Source: Actinomycetota bacterium (lineage in GTDB: Bacteria; Actinomycetota; Thermoleophilia; UBA2241). Taken from it: a stretch of DNA of 22,684 nucleotides. The position numbers and the translations under genes were made by a program. Below are positions 6,487 to 14,143 of this stretch, in pieces. The notes below the pieces were generated by a model. It saw nothing but the letters and a program-made list of their open reading frames with translations. It ran no database searches and was not told the DNA's origin. The stretch spans positions 1 to 22,684 of the forward strand of contig PMKK01000034.1 of the NCBI GenBank assembly GCA_003157715.1, given 5' to 3'. Every line of letters begins with the position of its first letter. Position 1 is the first letter of the stretch.

Positions 6487-9400
6487 ATGACCTTCGGGCG
6501 CCATAGGCAGGTGTCGCTGCTCATTCTGCTGTGCCTCACGTCCCTGCTTGTGTCGGGCGCCATCGGCGCAGCCAGAGCAGAGGCTGTCGGCGCCGTCCAC
6601 CCCACTCCGCGGATCGCCGGCGGCGGGGAGTTCGGCCTTCTCATCAAACCCGACGGCAGCCTGTGGTCGTGGGGATACGACCTGCACGGCCAACTGGGTG
6701 TCGGAGACCTGACGCTTCGTCCGGTAGCCTGGCGCGTCGGCACGACGAACGATTGGGCGACCGTGGCGTGCGGCGACTACCACTCGCTCGCCATCAAGAC
6801 CGACGGTACCTTGTGGGCCTGGGGGTTGAACGCCTCCGGAGAGCTTGGTCTGGGCGACACGACCGACCGGACGTCACCGGTGCAGGTCGGCACGACCGCC
6901 GGCTGGGCGACCATGGCGTGCGGCGACGCTTACTCTATGGCCATCAAGACCGACGGCAGCCTGTGGGCCTGGGGGGCGAACGCCTCCGGCCAGCTTGGCC
7001 TCGGCGACCTCGTCACCCGCACGTCGCCGACCCGCGTGGGCACGGCTACCGACTGGGCCGCCGTGAGCTGCGGCGCCCAGTTCACGCTTGCCCTCAAGAC
7101 CGACGGCACCCTGTGGGCCTGGGGTAACAACAGCCGCGGGCAGCTCGGACTGGGCGACGCCGTCACGCGACTCTCCCCGGTGGCCGTCGGCACCGACACC
7201 GACTGGACCACGATCGGCTGCGGCGACGCCGACGCCCACGCCCTCAAGGGGAACGGCACCCTGTGGAGCTGGGGATACAACGACTACGGTCAGCTCGGCC
7301 AGGGCGACACCGTCGCCCGCAAGGTCCCCACGCGCGTCGGACAAGACGCCGACTGGGCGTCCCTCGCCCGCGGCGACGATCACGTCGTCGCCATCAAGAC
7401 CGACGGCAGCCTGTGGACGTGCGGCGACGACACCTACGGCCAGCTCGGCCAGGGCGACACGACGGCGCGCTCGCTGCTCACGCGAGTCGGCAGCGGTACC
7501 GACTGGGTGAGCGTGGCCTGCGCCGACGACACCACCATGGCGCTCAAACAGGACGGTAGCCTGTGGGTCTCGGGTCACAACTCCTGCGGCGAACTGAGCC
7601 TGGCGGATTTCGTCAGTCGCAGTTCGCCCACCTTCGCGTTCTTCATCGGCGACACGACGGCCCCCGCGGTCGCGTCTTTAGCCTCTCCCACGCACCCCGA
7701 CCCCGCGACCTGGTATTCCAACAGCAATCCCACGTTCACCTGGAGCGCGGCCGACGTCTCCGGTGTCGGCGGCTTCCGCTACCTCTTCGATCAGACGGCG
7801 GGCACCCAGGTGCCGATCGCCTATCCCCACTTCGAGACCACGATCTCCTACACCGGCAAGGCCGACGGCATCTGGTATCTCCACATCCGCGCACTCGATC
7901 GCGGCGGCAACTGGGGAGCGACGAGCACGCTGCAAGTGCGCATCGACACCAAGGCGCCGGTCACGACGCAGTCGGGCGCCGACAGCGCCTGGCACACCGG
8001 TCCGGTGACCGTGAAGTTCAAGGCCAGCGACTCCCTGTCGGGTGTGGCCCTGACCCAGTATCAGCTCGACGGCGGAGCCTGGACCTCCGGCACTGCGCTC
8101 ACGGTGTCGGCGGTCGGAGCACACACCGTGGCCTACCGCTCGCGCGACAAGGCGGGCAACATCGAGACGGCCAAGACCTGCCAGGTCAACATAGGGACAT
8201 CCTTCACCGTCACCGCGACGGCCGGGGCCAACGGCACGATCTCACCGAGCGGCGCCCAGGCGATTGCCGCCGGCTCCAGTCAGAGCTTCGCGATCACGCC
8301 GGATGCCGGTTACCACGTCGCCGACGTGGTGGTCGACGGCCTCTCGGTCGGAGCGGTGACGAGCTATGCGTTCACGAGCCTGAGCGCCGACCACACGATC
8401 GCGGCCTCGTTTGCAGCCGACGCGGTGGTCACCTATACCATCACCGCCTCGGCCGGAACCAACGGCACGATCTCACCGAGCGGCGCCCAGACCCTGAGCG
8501 CCGGCGCCACGCCGAGCTTCACGATCACGCCGGATGCCGGCTACCACGTGGCCGACGTCCTGGTCGACGGCATCTCGGTCGGAGCGGTGACGAGCTACAC
8601 GTTCACCGCCCTGAGTGCCGACCACACGATCGCGGCCTCCTTTGCCGTAGACACGTTCACGGTCACGGCGACGGCCGGGAGCAACGGCACGATCTCACCG
8701 AGCGGCGCCCAAACGATTGCCGCCGGCTCAACCCCAAGCTTCGCGATCACGCCGGCTACCGGTTACCACGTCGCCGACGTGGCGGTCGACGGCCTCTCGG
8801 TAGGCGCCGTGACGAGCTACGCGTTCACGGCACTGAGTGCCGACCACACGATCGCCGCCTCGTTTGCAATCGACACCTTCACGGTCACCGCCTCGGCCGG
8901 AGTCAACGGCACGATCTCACCGAGCGGCGCCCAGACCCTGAGCGCCGGCTCCACGCCGAGCTTCACGATCACCCCGAATGCCGGCTACCACGTGGCCGAC
9001 GTGGTGGTCGACGGCCTCTCGGTCGGCGCGGTGACGAGCTACACGTTCACGGCACTGAGTGCCGACCACACGATCGCCGCCTCGTTTGCCGCCGACCCGG
9101 CCACAGCGACCGTGACCTGGCCCAACGGCGGCGAGAGCATGCCGGCCGGCATTCCGGTCACCGTGACCTGGACGAGCCCTCAGCTGACCAGCGGTGTGTT
9201 CACGATCTGGGCGGTCTCCCAGGCCGGCACCAACTATGGCCTCGGCACCGTGAACGCCGACGGCAGCGCCTCGTACGGCAAGATCTGGAACGTCAGCGTA
9301 CCGGCGGGCAGCTACCGGATCCGCGTGAGCTACGGCCCCACGACCGGTACCTACACCACCACCGATTACTCCGACGGGTACTTCACCGTGTCTCCGGGCG

Positions 9401-9699
9401 CCACCGTGACCGCACCCAACGGCGGCGAGAGCATGCCGGCCGGCATTCCGGTCACCGTGACCTGGACGAGCCCCTCGGTAAGCTACGGCGTCTTCACCGT
9501 CTGGGCGCTCTCCCAGGCCGGCACGTACTACAACATCGGCACGATCAACGCGAACGGCAGCCTGTCCTACGGCAAGACCTGGAGTGTCAAGGCGCCCGCC
9601 GGCAGCTACCGGATCCGCGTGAGCTACGGCGTCACGACCGGCACGTCCTACACCATCACCGACTACTCCGACGGATATTTCACGGTGACGACGTCCTGA
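6487..9699 (+). CDS. Secreted mosaic surface protein: RCC1 propeller, OmpL47-like, InlB-type B-repeats, Kre9-like modules
   Basis: This 1,070-aa exported protein has no catalytic motif; an adhesive or binding role is inferred. ATG 6487 follows GGGGGGAG and gives a signal peptide with hydrophobic core LLILLCLTSLLVSGAIGA and likely cleavage after ARA31. Residues about 41-387 hold roughly seven RCC1-type repeats, each with GSLWSWG and GQLGLGD-like cores, expected to form a beta-propeller. Residues about 388-568 are two OmpL47-like beta domains (TTAP..., DTKAPVTTQSG...). Residues about 573-869 are four divergent InlB B-repeat units (NGTISPSGAQ, GYHVADVVVDG, SYTFTALSADHTIAASF). Residues about 872-1070 are two Kre9/KNH-like modules (PNGGESMPAGIPVTVTW). 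There is no LPXTG motif, S-layer domain or C-terminal membrane anchor, so it is probably released or held non-covalently. Confidence 0.92.
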   Translation: MTFGRHRQVSLLILLCLTSLLVSGAIGAARAEAVGAVHPTPRIAGGGEFGLLIKPDGSLWSWGYDLHGQLGVGDLTLRPVAWRVGTTNDWATVACGDYHSLAIKTDGTLWAWGLNASGELGLGDTTDRTSPVQVGTTAGWATMACGDAYSMAIKTDGSLWAWGANASGQLGLGDLVTRTSPTRVGTATDWAAVSCGAQFTLALKTDGTLWAWGNNSRGQLGLGDAVTRLSPVAVGTDTDWTTIGCGDADAHALKGNGTLWSWGYNDYGQLGQGDTVARKVPTRVGQDADWASLARGDDHVVAIKTDGSLWTCGDDTYGQLGQGDTTARSLLTRVGSGTDWVSVACADDTTMALKQDGSLWVSGHNSCGELSLADFVSRSSPTFAFFIGDTTAPAVASLASPTHPDPATWYSNSNPTFTWSAADVSGVGGFRYLFDQTAGTQVPIAYPHFETTISYTGKADGIWYLHIRALDRGGNWGATSTLQVRIDTKAPVTTQSGADSAWHTGPVTVKFKASDSLSGVALTQYQLDGGAWTSGTALTVSAVGAHTVAYRSRDKAGNIETAKTCQVNIGTSFTVTATAGANGTISPSGAQAIAAGSSQSFAITPDAGYHVADVVVDGLSVGAVTSYAFTSLSADHTIAASFAADAVVTYTITASAGTNGTISPSGAQTLSAGATPSFTITPDAGYHVADVLVDGISVGAVTSYTFTALSADHTIAASFAVDTFTVTATAGSNGTISPSGAQTIAAGSTPSFAITPATGYHVADVAVDGLSVGAVTSYAFTALSADHTIAASFAIDTFTVTASAGVNGTISPSGAQTLSAGSTPSFTITPNAGYHVADVVVDGLSVGAVTSYTFTALSADHTIAASFAADPATATVTWPNGGESMPAGIPVTVTWTSPQLTSGVFTIWAVSQAGTNYGLGTVNADGSASYGKIWNVSVPAGSYRIRVSYGPTTGTYTTTDYSDGYFTVSPGATVTAPNGGESMPAGIPVTVTWTSPSVSYGVFTVWALSQAGTYYNIGTINANGSLSYGKTWSVKAPAGSYRIRVSYGVTTGTSYTITDYSDGYFTVTTS
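8203..9096 (+). repeat. Four tandem B-repeat coding units, about 222-231 bp each
   Basis: Units begin near 8203, 8434, 8656 and 8878. They are highly similar at DNA level, with shared tracts such as GGCACGATCTCACCGAGCGG. They encode InlB-like B-repeats. Such tracts can gain or lose units by recombination. Confidence 0.9.
9109..9699 (+). repeat. Two near-identical Kre9/KNH-like coding modules
   Basis: Copies begin near 9109 and 9403. Each opens with DNA encoding P-N-G-G-E-S-M-P-A-G-I-P-V-T-V-T-W and closes with DYSDGYFTV. The opening tracts are almost identical at the DNA level, pointing to recent duplication. Confidence 0.85.
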
Positions 9700-9710
9700 C
9701 TGAGAGCGAC

Positions 9711-9870
9711 GCAGGGGCTGACGCGAGGGACGCAGCTGACGCGAACGACGCGGCTGACGCGGACGACGCGGCTGACGCGAGGAACGCGGCGAGCGCGGCT
9801 GACGCGAGGGACGCGGCTGACGCGAACGACGCGAATGACGCAAGGGACGCGACCGGCGCAACCGGCGCAG
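9711..9870. repeat. Degenerate GACGCG-rich low-complexity tract before the tag-like gene
   Basis: Short units such as GCTGACGCG, AACGACGCG and AGGGACGCG recur with a 6- to 9-bp rhythm between the stop of the surface-protein gene and the glycosylase gene. In the frame of the glycosylase the tract reads as an Asp/Ala-rich string with no ATG, GTG or TTG. Confidence 0.75.
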
Positions 9871-9923
9871 CTGACGGAAACGGCACGACCCACGCAACCG
9901 ACGCCCTCGCCGGCGGCTCAGAT

Positions 9924-10529
9924 GGCCGCTTACGCTGCTTCTGGGCGGTCGGCGCGCCCGAGTACCTCGACTATCACGACCGCGAGTGGGGCCGTCCGGT
10001 CGTCACCGACGACGGCTTCTTCGAGCGCCTCTGTCTGGAGGGCTTTCAATCTGGACTTTCGTGGCTCACGATCCTGCGCAAGCGAACGGCCTTTCGCGCC
10101 GCCTTTGCCGACTTCCACGTGGCCGACGTTGCCGCTTTTGGGCCTGCCGACATCGACCGTCTGATGAACGACGCCGGCATCGTGCGCAACCGCCGCAAGA
10201 TCGAAGCCGCCGTCCATAACGCCGGGCGCTGCCTCGAGACGATCGAGGAATGCGGCTCGCTGGCGGCCCTCATGTGGCGGTTTCGGCCCGCGACGGCGCC
10301 CACGGCCATCCGCTCGCGCGCCGACTGGCCCGCCATCACCCCGGAATCGACGGCCCTGGCCACCGAGCTGCGACGCCGGGGCTTTCGCTTCGTCGGACCG
10401 ACCACCGCCTATGCCACGATGCAGGCTGCCGGCCTCGTCAACGACCACGCCGCCGGCTGCGTCGTGGCCGACGAGGTCGAGCGAGAGCAGCGAGCCGCCG
10501 CGGCGCTCCTGAGCGGACGGCGGGGGTAG
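9924..10529 (+). CDS. tag: DNA-3-methyladenine glycosylase I, start codon not found in frame
   Basis: This base-excision repair enzyme removes 3-methyladenine from alkylated DNA. The protein from GRLRCFWAVGAPEYLDYHDREWG onward is complete and near the usual length of about 190-200 residues. It has the zinc ligands (Cys in RCFW, His in YHD, and the His and Cys of VNDHAAGC) and the catalytic block CLEGFQSGLSWLTILRKR with the family's Glu and Trp. No ATG, GTG or TTG is in frame between the upstream gene and RCFW. An ATG at 9922-9924 is out of frame by one base; one extra G there would give M-G-R-L-R-C-F-W, a normal Tag start. The sequence therefore has either a one-base error or a real frameshift. 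The frame stays open upstream through the Asp/Ala-rich tract, so a non-standard upstream start is possible but less likely. Confidence 0.85.
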   Translation, partial: GRLRCFWAVGAPEYLDYHDREWGRPVVTDDGFFERLCLEGFQSGLSWLTILRKRTAFRAAFADFHVADVAAFGPADIDRLMNDAGIVRNRRKIEAAVHNAGRCLETIEECGSLAALMWRFRPATAPTAIRSRADWPAITPESTALATELRRRGFRFVGPTTAYATMQAAGLVNDHAAGCVVADEVEREQRAAAALLSGRRG

Positions 10530-10538
10530 GACAGGCGA

Positions 10539-10610
10539 CTTCGGCCGCGGCGCTCCCCGGCGGCGGCGTGCTCCGGCCGCGGCGCTCCCCGGCGGCGGCG
10601 CGCTCCGGCT
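10539..10610. repeat. 32-bp tandem repeat after the tag-like gene
   Basis: Units start at 10539, 10571 and (partial) 10603. Each reads CTYCGGCCGCGGCGCTCCCC and continues into GGCGGCGGCG. It begins about ten bases after the glycosylase stop codon. Confidence 0.85.
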
Positions 10611-10825
10611 CGCGGGAGCGTTCTCGCGAATGTCCATGGCAGTGCCCTTTTCGCACCGTGATCCCGGCATGTGCGATCTCTCTGCTTGCGGTTTTCTTCC
10701 TGGTTGACCGCTTGCTCCGCAGAACATGTCCTGGTCGAAGCCGAGAGCGGTGGACGAACACTCGCTTTCGTCAACCGATTCTTAGCCGGCTCGAGTTCCA
10801 CCAGGCGTGGGTACTCGTCGCGACC

Positions 10826-10861
10826 TTGAACAATTGGCCATGATCATGGCCAATTGTTCAA
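10826..10861. repeat. Perfect 36-bp palindrome with no spacer
   Basis: The left half TTGAACAATTGGCCATGA is followed at once by its exact reverse complement, centred at 10843/10844. The flanking bases do not extend it. It is AT-rich compared with its surroundings and lies 117 bp before the GH18 start codon. It has no U-tract on either side, so a simple intrinsic terminator is not favoured; a cruciform or dimeric-protein site is possible. Confidence 0.97.
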
Positions 10862-10963
10862 CCGCCCGCGAACGACATCCGGCAGTGCGAAAGCTGTGCG
10901 ATGCGGTGCGCTACCAGTGTCCGGCCAGCGGCCGACGGTCCGCCTCGCGTCGTGACCGCCTGC

Positions 10964-10969
10964 TACACT
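10964..10969 (+). promoter_or_regulatory. Extended -10 box of the GH18 gene (leaderless)
   Basis: TGC-TACACT ends 8 nt before ATG 10978, so transcription should begin at or next to the start codon. There is no ribosome-binding site. Confidence 0.6.
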
Positions 10970-10977
10970 GACTGCCC

Positions 10978-12243
10978 ATGGATCACTCGTTCGAGTCCAC
11001 ACCGTCTCCGCCGCCGCCGACCGGTTCGTCGCAGTCGCCGGCCGGTCCGCCGCAGTCGCCCGCCGGTCCGCCGCAGCCACCGGCCGCTCCGCCGCAGTCG
11101 CCCGCCGGTCCGCCGCAACCGCCGGCCGACCGGCCTCCCGCGCGCGGTGCCCGTCCCCGTCCGCTGGTCGTCCTCGTCCTGGTCGCGGCACTGGTCGTCG
11201 TGGGGCTCGCGGCGCTCGCCCTGGCGACCCGCCACCACGGCGGCACGCCGTCGTTCAACGGTCACCTCAACACACCGTCGGCCGGCCGCCACCAGCGGGT
11301 CACGGCGTGGCTCACCAGCACCACCCGCACACTCGGCACGGCCCTGTCAGCCCACGCACTCGACGAGGTCGACTGTGACTGGTACACGATCGGCGCGAAC
11401 GGCGCCGTGAGCGCCGGTCCGCAGAACCTCGCCCTCGTCGCCGCGGCGCGCGCCCAGGGCGTGCAGGCATTCGCCACCGTGACCAACCGGCCCAGCAGCA
11501 GGGGCTCGTTCACGAGCTCGATCCCGCGTGCGATCCTCAAGTCGGGCACGTCCCAGAAGCGCGCCGTCGACGCTCTCGTGCAACTTGCCGTCACCAGGGG
11601 ATACGACGGCATCGACATCGACTGGGAGCTCATTCCGGCCGGCGAGCGCGACGCGTTCAGCCGCTTCATGTCGAGGCTTGCGACCGCGCTGCACGCCCAC
11701 GACCGGCTGCTCTCCGTCGCCGTCTTTGCCAAGACCTCTGAGCCCGGCCGCTGGGCGTCTCAGAAGGCGACCGACTACCGTGCTCTCGGCAAGGTCGTCG
11801 ACGAGCTCAAGATCATGACCTACAGCTTCAGCGGACCGTGGAGCAGCGCCGGTCCCCAGGCGCCGCTCGGCTGGACGCGATCGGTGATCGAGTTCGCCAA
11901 GACGATCGTGCCGGCCGGCAAGATCTACATGGGTCTGCCGTTCTACGGCTACGACTGGCACGCCGGTGGCACGACCGCCGTGCAGGCGACCGACGCCGCG
12001 GCGCTGATCGGCGCGCACCACTTCAGGGTCGCCCACGACGCGGCCTCGGGTGAGGCCGACCTGAGCTACACCGACACGAGCGGCGTGAAGCACGTGCTCT
12101 ACTTCGTCGACGCCAAGGCGCTGGCCACCAAGCTCGACCTCATGGAGTCGGCCTTTCCCGACATCGGCGGCATCGCCATCTGGCAGCTCTACCACGAACA
12201 GCCGGCCTTCTGGACGGTCATCGCGCGCACGCTGAAGCGCTGA
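10978..12243 (+). CDS. Membrane-anchored glycoside hydrolase family 18 protein
   Basis: This GH18 protein resembles the spore-germination/peptidoglycan-associated (YaaH-like) branch and probably cleaves a chitin- or peptidoglycan-like N-acetylglucosamine polymer outside the cell. Residues 1-60 are a Pro-rich cytoplasmic tail with QSPAGPP repeats. Residues about 62-84 (PLVVLVLVAALVVVGLAALALAT) are a signal anchor with no clear cleavage site, so the enzyme should be tethered to the membrane. The catalytic motif DGIDIDWE is intact at 210-217 with E217 as the proton donor. KIMTYSFSGPWSSAGPQAPL and KIYMGLPFYGYDW are conserved barrel strands, and GGIAIWQLYHE closes the barrel. A TACACT -10 box 8 nt upstream predicts leaderless translation. 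It converges with the propeller gene that follows. Confidence 0.92.
   Translation: MDHSFESTPSPPPPTGSSQSPAGPPQSPAGPPQPPAAPPQSPAGPPQPPADRPPARGARPRPLVVLVLVAALVVVGLAALALATRHHGGTPSFNGHLNTPSAGRHQRVTAWLTSTTRTLGTALSAHALDEVDCDWYTIGANGAVSAGPQNLALVAAARAQGVQAFATVTNRPSSRGSFTSSIPRAILKSGTSQKRAVDALVQLAVTRGYDGIDIDWELIPAGERDAFSRFMSRLATALHAHDRLLSVAVFAKTSEPGRWASQKATDYRALGKVVDELKIMTYSFSGPWSSAGPQAPLGWTRSVIEFAKTIVPAGKIYMGLPFYGYDWHAGGTTAVQATDAAALIGAHHFRVAHDAASGEADLSYTDTSGVKHVLYFVDAKALATKLDLMESAFPDIGGIAIWQLYHEQPAFWTVIARTLKR
11032..11136 (+). repeat. 21-bp coding repeat for QSPAGPP heptads
   Basis: CAG/CAA codons recur at 11032, 11053, 11074, 11095 and 11116, an exact 21-bp period. They encode Q-S-P-A-G-P-P-like heptads in the cytoplasmic tail of the GH18 protein. 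The 21-bp unit keeps the reading frame. Confidence 0.9.
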
Positions 12244-12246
12244 GTC

Positions 12247-12284
12247 GCGGTCGCTGAGGCGCAGCGCGGTCACTGAGGCGCAGC
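12247..12284. repeat. 19-bp direct repeat, two copies, between convergent genes
   Basis: GCGGTCRCTGAGGCGCAGC occurs at 12247-12265 and 12266-12284, a few bases after the GH18 stop. The gap between the two convergent stop codons is only 83 bp and shows no clear terminator hairpin. Confidence 0.85.
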
Positions 12285-12326
12285 GGGCGCGACACCAGGC
12301 CCCGGCGACCAGTCTGCAGACCGCCG

Positions 12327-14063
12327 CTACTTGTCTCCGAGGCAGTAGAACCAGCCGTCGCGACTGCCGATGTAGACGCGCCCGTTCCACAACACCGGCG
12401 TCGACTCGAAGGCGCTGCCGGCGGTGAAGCTGGCGGTCTGGTGCAGGCGCACCGTCCACCAATGGCCGTCGCGGCTGCGCAGCGCTCCGGCGGCGCCCTG
12501 GCTCGAGGGCTTGTAGATGAGGTGGTACAGGTGGACGACGTTGTCGTAGGCGGCATCGACGACCGTGTCGTCGACGATGATCGGCGTCGAGATGGCCGAG
12601 TTGACCCAGGTCTTGGCGACCAGCACCGGCGTGCGCAGGCCGCGCTGGCGATCGGGGCCGCGCACCGTGCCGGGCGCCAGGGTGTCCTGCGAGACGAGAT
12701 AGAGGTTGCCGTCGATCGCGTTGAAGGCGGCCAGCGGCGGGTACTTCGTGGCGCCGCCATACTCATCGTTGACGGCGACCGAGCCGATCACCCCGCCGCT
12801 CCACTCGGCCACCGGCCGGTCGGCGGTCGGAAAGAACCAGACCGGCGAGCGGGCCGCCGGCTTGCTCGGGTCGAGCATCATGACGCCGCCGTGGCCCTTG
12901 ATGTACTGCTTCTCGATCGACACGAGCAGCTTGCCGGCGCGCGTCGGCACCGTGGTGCCGTCGAGGTCCGAGCCGATCCGGTAGTCGAACACCACGGACA
13001 GGTCGCCGCGCCGCAGACCGTAGACGTGGCCGTCACCCGAGGCGATGTAGACCGTGTCACCGAGCAGCGCCGGCGAGGCCTCGATCGCCAGGTTGACTCC
13101 CTCCTTGTGCTTGACCGGATCGCGCGCCGCGTCGGCCGCCGTGCCGAGCAGCAGCCGGCTGTGCACGGCGACCGGCCGCCGGAACGTCTGTCCGCCGGCC
13201 CGCCAGGGCTGCGTGCGGAAGGGGTCGAGCGCGTAGACCCAGCCCGGCTCGACCCCGATGTAATCGAGGCCGTCCAGGAAGAAGCCGCTCCCGTCGGTGT
13301 CCTGCGTGTAGTTCAGCGTGCGCGGCACCGGCAGGCGCCAGACCTCTTTGCCTGAGCCGAACGAGACCGCCCGGTACGAGGCGATGCGCCGATCGCCCAT
13401 CTTGAGCCCGAACCCGCGCCGCGAACCGGCCAGCACGAGGTACTTGTCGTCGGCGCTCGTGGGGTGGGGGTTGGCGATCACGCTGGGACTGCTCTTGATC
13501 ACGTCGCCGAAGTCGTAGGCCCAGAGGATCGTGCCGGTGGCGGCGTCGACCCTGTGCAGCTTGTGGTCGTAGCCGCCGACCAGCACCGAGAGCTTGCCGC
13601 CCTCCTGTACCAGGGCCGGCATGCCGGTCCAGCCGGTGCCCGACCAGTACATGCTGGGGTCGCTGGCGAACTTGCCCGACGTCCAGCCGCCGCCGATGCG
13701 CGTCTTCCAGATCACCTGGAGGCGCCGCGGCGCCGGACCCAGGCCATAGAAACGCCGTGACTCGGTGCCCAGGAAGGTCGCCAGCTTGATGCCGTCGCCG
13801 TCCTTGGAGACGTGCACGGCCGGCGAAAAGACGCTGCCGACGCCGGCAGCGGCGGCGGCAGGAGTGCGCCGAGACGAGCGCCCCGCCGAAAGAGTGACCA
13901 GCAAGACGACGACGATGGCGACGAGGATGGCGAGGGCCGCGGCGCGGCGGCGCGCGATCTGCTGACGGCGGCGACGCGAACGGCGCCGCGCCGCCGCGTC
14001 GGCGCGCTGCTGAGCCGACCGGGTGCCCCCAGCGACCGGCGGACGTGTCGGTTTCTCCCCCAC
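12327..14063 (-). CDS. Membrane-anchored PQQ-type beta-propeller protein
   Basis: This 578-aa protein is a BamB/PQQ-like propeller of unknown ligand; the family acts as scaffolds or quinoprotein-like domains. Residues 1-40 are very basic (RRRSRRRRQQIARRR) and cytoplasmic. Residues about 41-60 (AAALAILVAIVVVLLVTLSA) form a signal anchor, so the propeller should face outward. Blade motifs recur: LHRVDAATGTILWAYDFGDV, GKEVWRLPVPR, PALLGDTVYIASGDGHVYGL, NAIDGNLYLVSQD and PVLWNGRVYIGSRDGWFYCL. No dehydrogenase active site is recognisable. GTG 14063 is favoured because a TGG-TACTGT extended -10 lies 9 nt upstream, predicting a leaderless mRNA. The gene converges with the GH18 gene; both are single-pass anchored extracellular proteins and may work in the same envelope process. 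Confidence 0.88.
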   Translation of the reverse strand: MGEKPTRPPVAGGTRSAQQRADAAARRRSRRRRQQIARRRAAALAILVAIVVVLLVTLSAGRSSRRTPAAAAAGVGSVFSPAVHVSKDGDGIKLATFLGTESRRFYGLGPAPRRLQVIWKTRIGGGWTSGKFASDPSMYWSGTGWTGMPALVQEGGKLSVLVGGYDHKLHRVDAATGTILWAYDFGDVIKSSPSVIANPHPTSADDKYLVLAGSRRGFGLKMGDRRIASYRAVSFGSGKEVWRLPVPRTLNYTQDTDGSGFFLDGLDYIGVEPGWVYALDPFRTQPWRAGGQTFRRPVAVHSRLLLGTAADAARDPVKHKEGVNLAIEASPALLGDTVYIASGDGHVYGLRRGDLSVVFDYRIGSDLDGTTVPTRAGKLLVSIEKQYIKGHGGVMMLDPSKPAARSPVWFFPTADRPVAEWSGGVIGSVAVNDEYGGATKYPPLAAFNAIDGNLYLVSQDTLAPGTVRGPDRQRGLRTPVLVAKTWVNSAISTPIIVDDTVVDAAYDNVVHLYHLIYKPSSQGAAGALRSRDGHWWTVRLHQTASFTAGSAFESTPVLWNGRVYIGSRDGWFYCLGDK

Positions 14064-14072
14064 GACGGCCTA

Positions 14073-14078
14073 ACAGTA
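14073..14078 (-). promoter_or_regulatory. Extended -10 box of the propeller gene (leaderless)
   Basis: On the minus strand TGG-TACTGT ends 9 nt before GTG 14063. No ribosome-binding site is present between the two. Confidence 0.55.
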
Positions 14079-14143
14079 CCACGCCGGCCACAGCAACCAC
14101 ACAGCCGGGCCCGGGCACCCGGTTCCGGCCCAGATCGCCGCGC

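Larger units (their letters stand above)
10530..10977. other. 448-bp gene-poor stretch with repeat, palindrome and promoter
   Basis: No gene is convincing here. The stretch contains a 32-bp tandem repeat (10539-10610), a less GC-rich segment with only short open frames, a perfect 36-bp palindrome (10826-10861) and the -10 box of the GH18 gene. A possible 60-aa frame from a GTG near 10660, with one hydrophobic run, ends inside the palindrome and is probably spurious. Confidence 0.6.

Noticed and set aside
4947..6743. 598-codon minus-strand open frame
   Set aside because: It is antisense to the exporter genes and runs through the next promoter; its composition is Arg/Ser/His-rich with no domain.
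9663..9893. Minus-strand Val/Arg/Ser-rich frame over the GACGCG tract
   Set aside because: It is a translation of the low-complexity repeat and partly antisense to the surface-protein gene, with no start signal.
7563..9923. Upstream extension of the glycosylase frame through the surface-protein gene
   Set aside because: It is the Arg/His-rich shadow of the RCC1/B-repeat coding sequence; only the part from about 9924 matches a protein family.
10660..10843. 60-codon GTG-started frame with one hydrophobic run
   Set aside because: There is no ribosome-binding site or promoter, no family resemblance, and its end falls inside the palindrome.
10826..10861. Bidirectional intrinsic terminator
   Set aside because: The palindrome has no loop and no T-tract on either side, and no genes end beside it.
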